From NCBI GenBank assembly GCA_003537575.1, contig DPRS01000061.1, forward strand, positions 1 to 8,586: DNA of 8,586 nucleotides. Direction: 5' to 3'. The position numbers were made by a program, and so were the translations under genes. The notes beneath the pieces are model-generated. The model was not told the origin of the DNA. It was given only the letters and a program-made list of their open reading frames with translations, and did not search any database. This document shows, piece by piece, positions 6,694 to 8,586 of the stretch. The number at the start of each line of letters is the position of its first letter. Within the stretch, counting starts at the first letter, position 1. Origin of the DNA: Oxalobacteraceae bacterium (GTDB lineage Bacteria > Pseudomonadota > Gammaproteobacteria > Burkholderiales > Burkholderiaceae_D).

Positions 6694-6720
6694 TTATCGG
6701 CAGTTCCAAACCGGACTTTA
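6694..6720 (-). promoter_or_regulatory. Sigma-28 (FliA) promoter of the fliD operon
   Basis: On the minus strand the sequence reads TAAAGTCC (6720-6713), an 11-nt spacer, then GCCGATAA (6701-6694). Against the established FliA consensus TAAAGTTT-N11-GCCGATAA this is 6 of 8 in the -35 element and 8 of 8 in the -10 element with exact spacing. The expected transcription start is near 6686, giving a leader of about 30 nt that contains the GGGAGG site and the GTG start of fliD. It marks fliD and the genes behind it as late (class III) flagellar genes, or at least as having a late promoter. Confidence 0.9.
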
Positions 6721-6815
6721 GGCTGGGATTTAAGCGTCTATTCTGAAGAATCGAGAGCCGCTGTCAGCATATGCGGCATAAACTTCAATATATGAAAAAT
6801 TTTTGAAATGGCAAA

Positions 6816-6843
6816 TTTCTGCTTTGCGTGCTAAACGCAGAAA
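6816..6843 (-). terminator. Possible flaG terminator hairpin (weak)
   Basis: A perfect 7-bp inverted repeat TTTCTGC / GCAGAAA with a 14-nt loop lies about 65 bp beyond the flaG stop; part of the loop (GCGT / ACGC) can pair internally. On the minus strand it is followed by a modest T-rich stretch (TTTGCC, then ATTTTTC further on). The GC-poor stem and interrupted T run make it a marginal candidate. Confidence 0.3.
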
Positions 6844-6907
6844 CGTAAGGCGCGACAGGGCATTGGCCTGAATGGCGCGTGCCTGTTCAAATACACAAAA
6901 AGAAAGT

Positions 6908-7285
6908 TCAGGCCTGCTGGCGCACCAACAGCCCTTGTACCTTGTCCAGAGCCTTGGAAATTTCCAGCGCTTCCTTGGATGGGATCTGGCGGATCACATC
7001 GCCAGTTTGCGAGTCGACTACTTTGATGATCGCCTGATCACTCTCTTCGTCGAGGGAAAATTCAAGGTTGCTGGACAGCGACTGCATCGCTGTATTGATA
7101 TCTTTTAGCGCTTGCTTGACCTGATCCGGGCTCGTGGTCGATGCCGGTTGCTGTACCAGCGATCCAGGCACGGTGGGCGCAACAGTAAAATTCTGCAGAG
7201 GCGTCTGTCTGGCAGATGAGGCGGACGCGGCATCGTTGGCGAGAGTTCCCAGTTGAGGGGATATCGGTGCGAAACGGATGTCCAT
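6908..7285 (-). CDS. flaG: Flagellar protein FlaG
   Basis: FlaG is a small protein commonly coded between flagellin and fliD in polar and some peritrichous flagellates; loss of it has been linked to altered filament length, but its biochemical role is poorly defined. The 125-residue product has a variable, Ser/Thr/Pro-rich N-terminal half (1-52) and the conserved FlaG domain (about 55-122): DQVKQALKDINTAMQSLS (54-71), LEFSLDEESDQAIIKVVDS (74-92), GDVIRQIPSKEALEISKAL (95-113). The ATG is preceded by AGGAG with 6-nt spacing (7292-7296). It starts 22 bp past the fliC terminator stem and has no visible promoter, so it probably depends on read-through from fliC. It is separated from fliD by 250 bp containing the fliD promoter. 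Confidence 0.93.
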   Translation of the reverse strand: MDIRFAPISPQLGTLANDAASASSARQTPLQNFTVAPTVPGSLVQQPASTTSPDQVKQALKDINTAMQSLSSNLEFSLDEESDQAIIKVVDSQTGDVIRQIPSKEALEISKALDKVQGLLVRQQA

Positions 7286-7307
7286 AGTTTACTCCTGGAA
7301 TGGATAA

Positions 7308-7334
7308 AACCCGGCCGATGGAATCGGCCGGGTT
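7308..7334 (-). terminator. Rho-independent terminator of the flagellin gene
   Basis: AACCCGGCCGAT (7308-7319) and ATCGGCCGGGTT (7323-7334) form a perfect 12-bp GC-rich stem with a 3-nt loop. On the minus strand the stem runs straight into TTTTATCC, a short U tract. It lies 22 bp after the fliC stop codon, in the correct orientation for fliC, and just before flaG. Confidence 0.9.
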
Positions 7335-7356
7335 CGGTCATCAACTGACTAAGCGA

Positions 7357-8586
7357 TTAGCCACGGAGCAGGCTCAACACGCCGTTCGGCAGCGAGTTCG
7401 CCTGGGCCAGCATCGCCGTACCTGCTTGCTGCAGGATCTGGCCGCGGGTCAGGCTGGCGGTCTCGGCTGCGAAGTCGGTATCCTGGATGCGGCTACGTGC
7501 CGAGCTCAGGTTTTCCGACGTGGTTTGCAGGTTGGTGATGGTCGATCCGAAGCGCGACTGCAGGGCGCCGAACTTGGCGCGCTCGCCGTTGATCATGTTC
7601 AGGGCCGAATCGATCGTCTTCAGGGCGGATTGCGCCTTGGCGAAGGACGACACATCGATCTCGGAAACCTTGTTCAAGGTGGAGTTTGCGGTCGCTGCGC
7701 CGATTGCGCCCAGCACGTTGGTGCCAGCGGCTGCCTGCACGGCGGAGAAGGATTTCTCGGAATCCATCGTGACCTGGCCGGTGACCATGAAGGCATCTGC
7801 AGTTGTGTCGGCGGCCAGACTGCGCGAGCTGCCCAGATTGGTGGTGCCATCGGCTTTCAGCGCCTGGATCGTCACGGCGCCGCTGTTGGCAACGGTGGTG
7901 TCTTCCAGCTTGATGTCCTGGCCGGTCTGGCTGGTCAGGACGATCGCGTCGTTCGTGCTGTTGAGCGACGCCACCACACCGGTCTTGGCCGACTTGTCGT
8001 TGAAGGCAGTAACGGCGGCTGCCAGGCCTTCGGCGCTATTGTTGGCCGACAGCGTGAAGCTGACGGTTTCGGCAGTGGTGTTGTCGCCAGTGATCTTCAG
8101 GTTGTAGGCGCCGGTTGCGCCAAAGCTCAGCTTGACATCGGTGCGGGCGGTGGCCGTGACGCCGGTGTCGCCGGTGGCGGTATTGATGCGGTCTGCGATC
8201 TTTTTGGCGGAATCACCTGCGACGACGGTCACATCCTTGCTGCCGATAAAGCCGTTGACGGTGATGGCACCGCCGGTCACGGCATTGGTGCCGGTGGAGC
8301 TGGCACCCAAACCGTCACCGGCTGCGCCAGTCTGGTTATTGCCGTAGGCTGTGGTACGCAGGTTGGCGGTGCTGGCGGTGATGGTCTGGCCGGCATTGGC
8401 GCCTACCTGGAACTGGGCGGTGCCGAAGGAGCCGTCGAACAGTTTCTTGCCGTTGAATTCAGTCGAAGTGGAAATGCGGTCCAGTTCCTGCGCCAGTTGG
8501 CCGACTTCAGACTGCAGGGACTGGCGATCGCTGGCCGAGTTGCTGGCGTTGGAAGCCTGCACTGCCAGTTCGCGCATGCGCTGGAG
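7357..8586 (-). CDS. fliC: Flagellin FliC, 5' end beyond the right edge
   Basis: Flagellin is the repeating subunit of the filament, exported through the flagellar channel and polymerised under the FliD cap. The window holds the last 409 residues. It opens inside the conserved N-terminal D1 helix (LQRMRELAVQASN, then DRQSLQSEVGQLAQELDRI), so about 90 residues including the D0 start are missing; the Met at 8577 is internal, not a start. The D1 segment FNGKKLFDG and FQVGANAGQTI are followed by a variable, Gly/Ala/Thr-rich central region with a flagellin-IN-like repeat (FGATGAYNLKI) that would be surface exposed. The last about 95 residues are the conserved D1/D0 C-terminus (IDSALNMINGERAKFGALQS, SRIQDTDFAAETASLTRGQI, ending NGVLSLLRG). 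The complete protein is probably about 500 residues. The gene ends in a strong terminator; its promoter is outside the window. Confidence 0.97.
   Translation of the reverse strand, partial: LQRMRELAVQASNASNSASDRQSLQSEVGQLAQELDRISTSTEFNGKKLFDGSFGTAQFQVGANAGQTITASTANLRTTAYGNNQTGAAGDGLGASSTGTNAVTGGAITVNGFIGSKDVTVVAGDSAKKIADRINTATGDTGVTATARTDVKLSFGATGAYNLKITGDNTTAETVSFTLSANNSAEGLAAAVTAFNDKSAKTGVVASLNSTNDAIVLTSQTGQDIKLEDTTVANSGAVTIQALKADGTTNLGSSRSLAADTTADAFMVTGQVTMDSEKSFSAVQAAAGTNVLGAIGAATANSTLNKVSEIDVSSFAKAQSALKTIDSALNMINGERAKFGALQSRFGSTITNLQTTSENLSSARSRIQDTDFAAETASLTRGQILQQAGTAMLAQANSLPNGVLSLLRG

Larger units (their letters stand above)
6658..6907 (-). other. AT-rich flaG-fliD intergenic region
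   Basis: These 250 bp hold the fliD ribosome binding site (6663-6668) and the sigma-28 promoter (6694-6720), then about 190 bp with no gene I can support. The stretch 6781-6820 is only about 20% GC, far below the genes around it, and contains an A5T5 tract at 6795-6804. A GCATATGCG motif at 6767-6775 also occurs in the fhlB-ycgR gap. A weak hairpin (6816-6843) could end the flaG transcript. Confidence 0.55.

Noticed and set aside
6761..6780. Possible small hairpin GCCGC...GCGGC upstream of the fliD promoter
   Set aside because: Five-bp stem with an 11-nt loop and no T-run; too weak to call a terminator or RNA gene.
8241..8248. GCCGATAA on the plus strand inside fliC
   Set aside because: No TAAA-like -35 element at the right spacing, and it lies in coding sequence facing no gene.

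Overview
The window is one continuous piece of a flagellar gene cluster from a high-GC betaproteobacterium. The order of genes (fliC-flaG-fliD-fliS-fliT-fliK-fhlB-ycgR next to a divergent fliE/fliF pair) and the protein sequences resemble Burkholderiales, most likely the Oxalobacteraceae (Herbaspirillum, Janthinobacterium, Massilia and relatives). That placement is from memory of the families, not from a search. I see no mobile element, tRNA, rRNA or CRISPR array.

Left part (1-1541): fliF (MS ring) runs off the left edge on the minus strand, and fliE (rod base / MS-ring junction) is read divergently on the plus strand. They share a 220-bp intergenic region with good ribosome binding sites but no promoter I can assign. 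This divergent fliE/fliF layout is also known from enteric bacteria.

Middle part (1549-6720): everything is on the minus strand. A near-consensus sigma-28 (FliA) promoter precedes fliD (filament cap), followed tightly by fliS (flagellin chaperone), fliT (FliD chaperone), fliK (hook-length control) and fhlB (a free-standing copy of the FlhB C-terminal domain that overlaps fliK). After a 76-bp gap with a perfect 9-bp-arm palindrome comes ycgR, a PilZ-domain c-di-GMP flagellar brake. It ends in a hairpin shared with convergent fliE.

Right part (6908-8586): the flagellin gene fliC, whose 5' end lies outside the window, ends in a strong 12-bp-stem terminator. flaG (a filament-length/FliD-associated factor) starts 22 bp past that hairpin with no visible promoter of its own.

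The genes work together as a late-assembly module: filament subunit, cap, their chaperones, a hook-length/export-switch pair, and a second-messenger brake on motility. No wholly new system is evident. The points most worth checking are the overlapping fliK-fhlB pair (FhlB lacks the FlhB NPTH autocleavage motif), the enlarged and lower-GC fliD, and the palindrome in front of ycgR.
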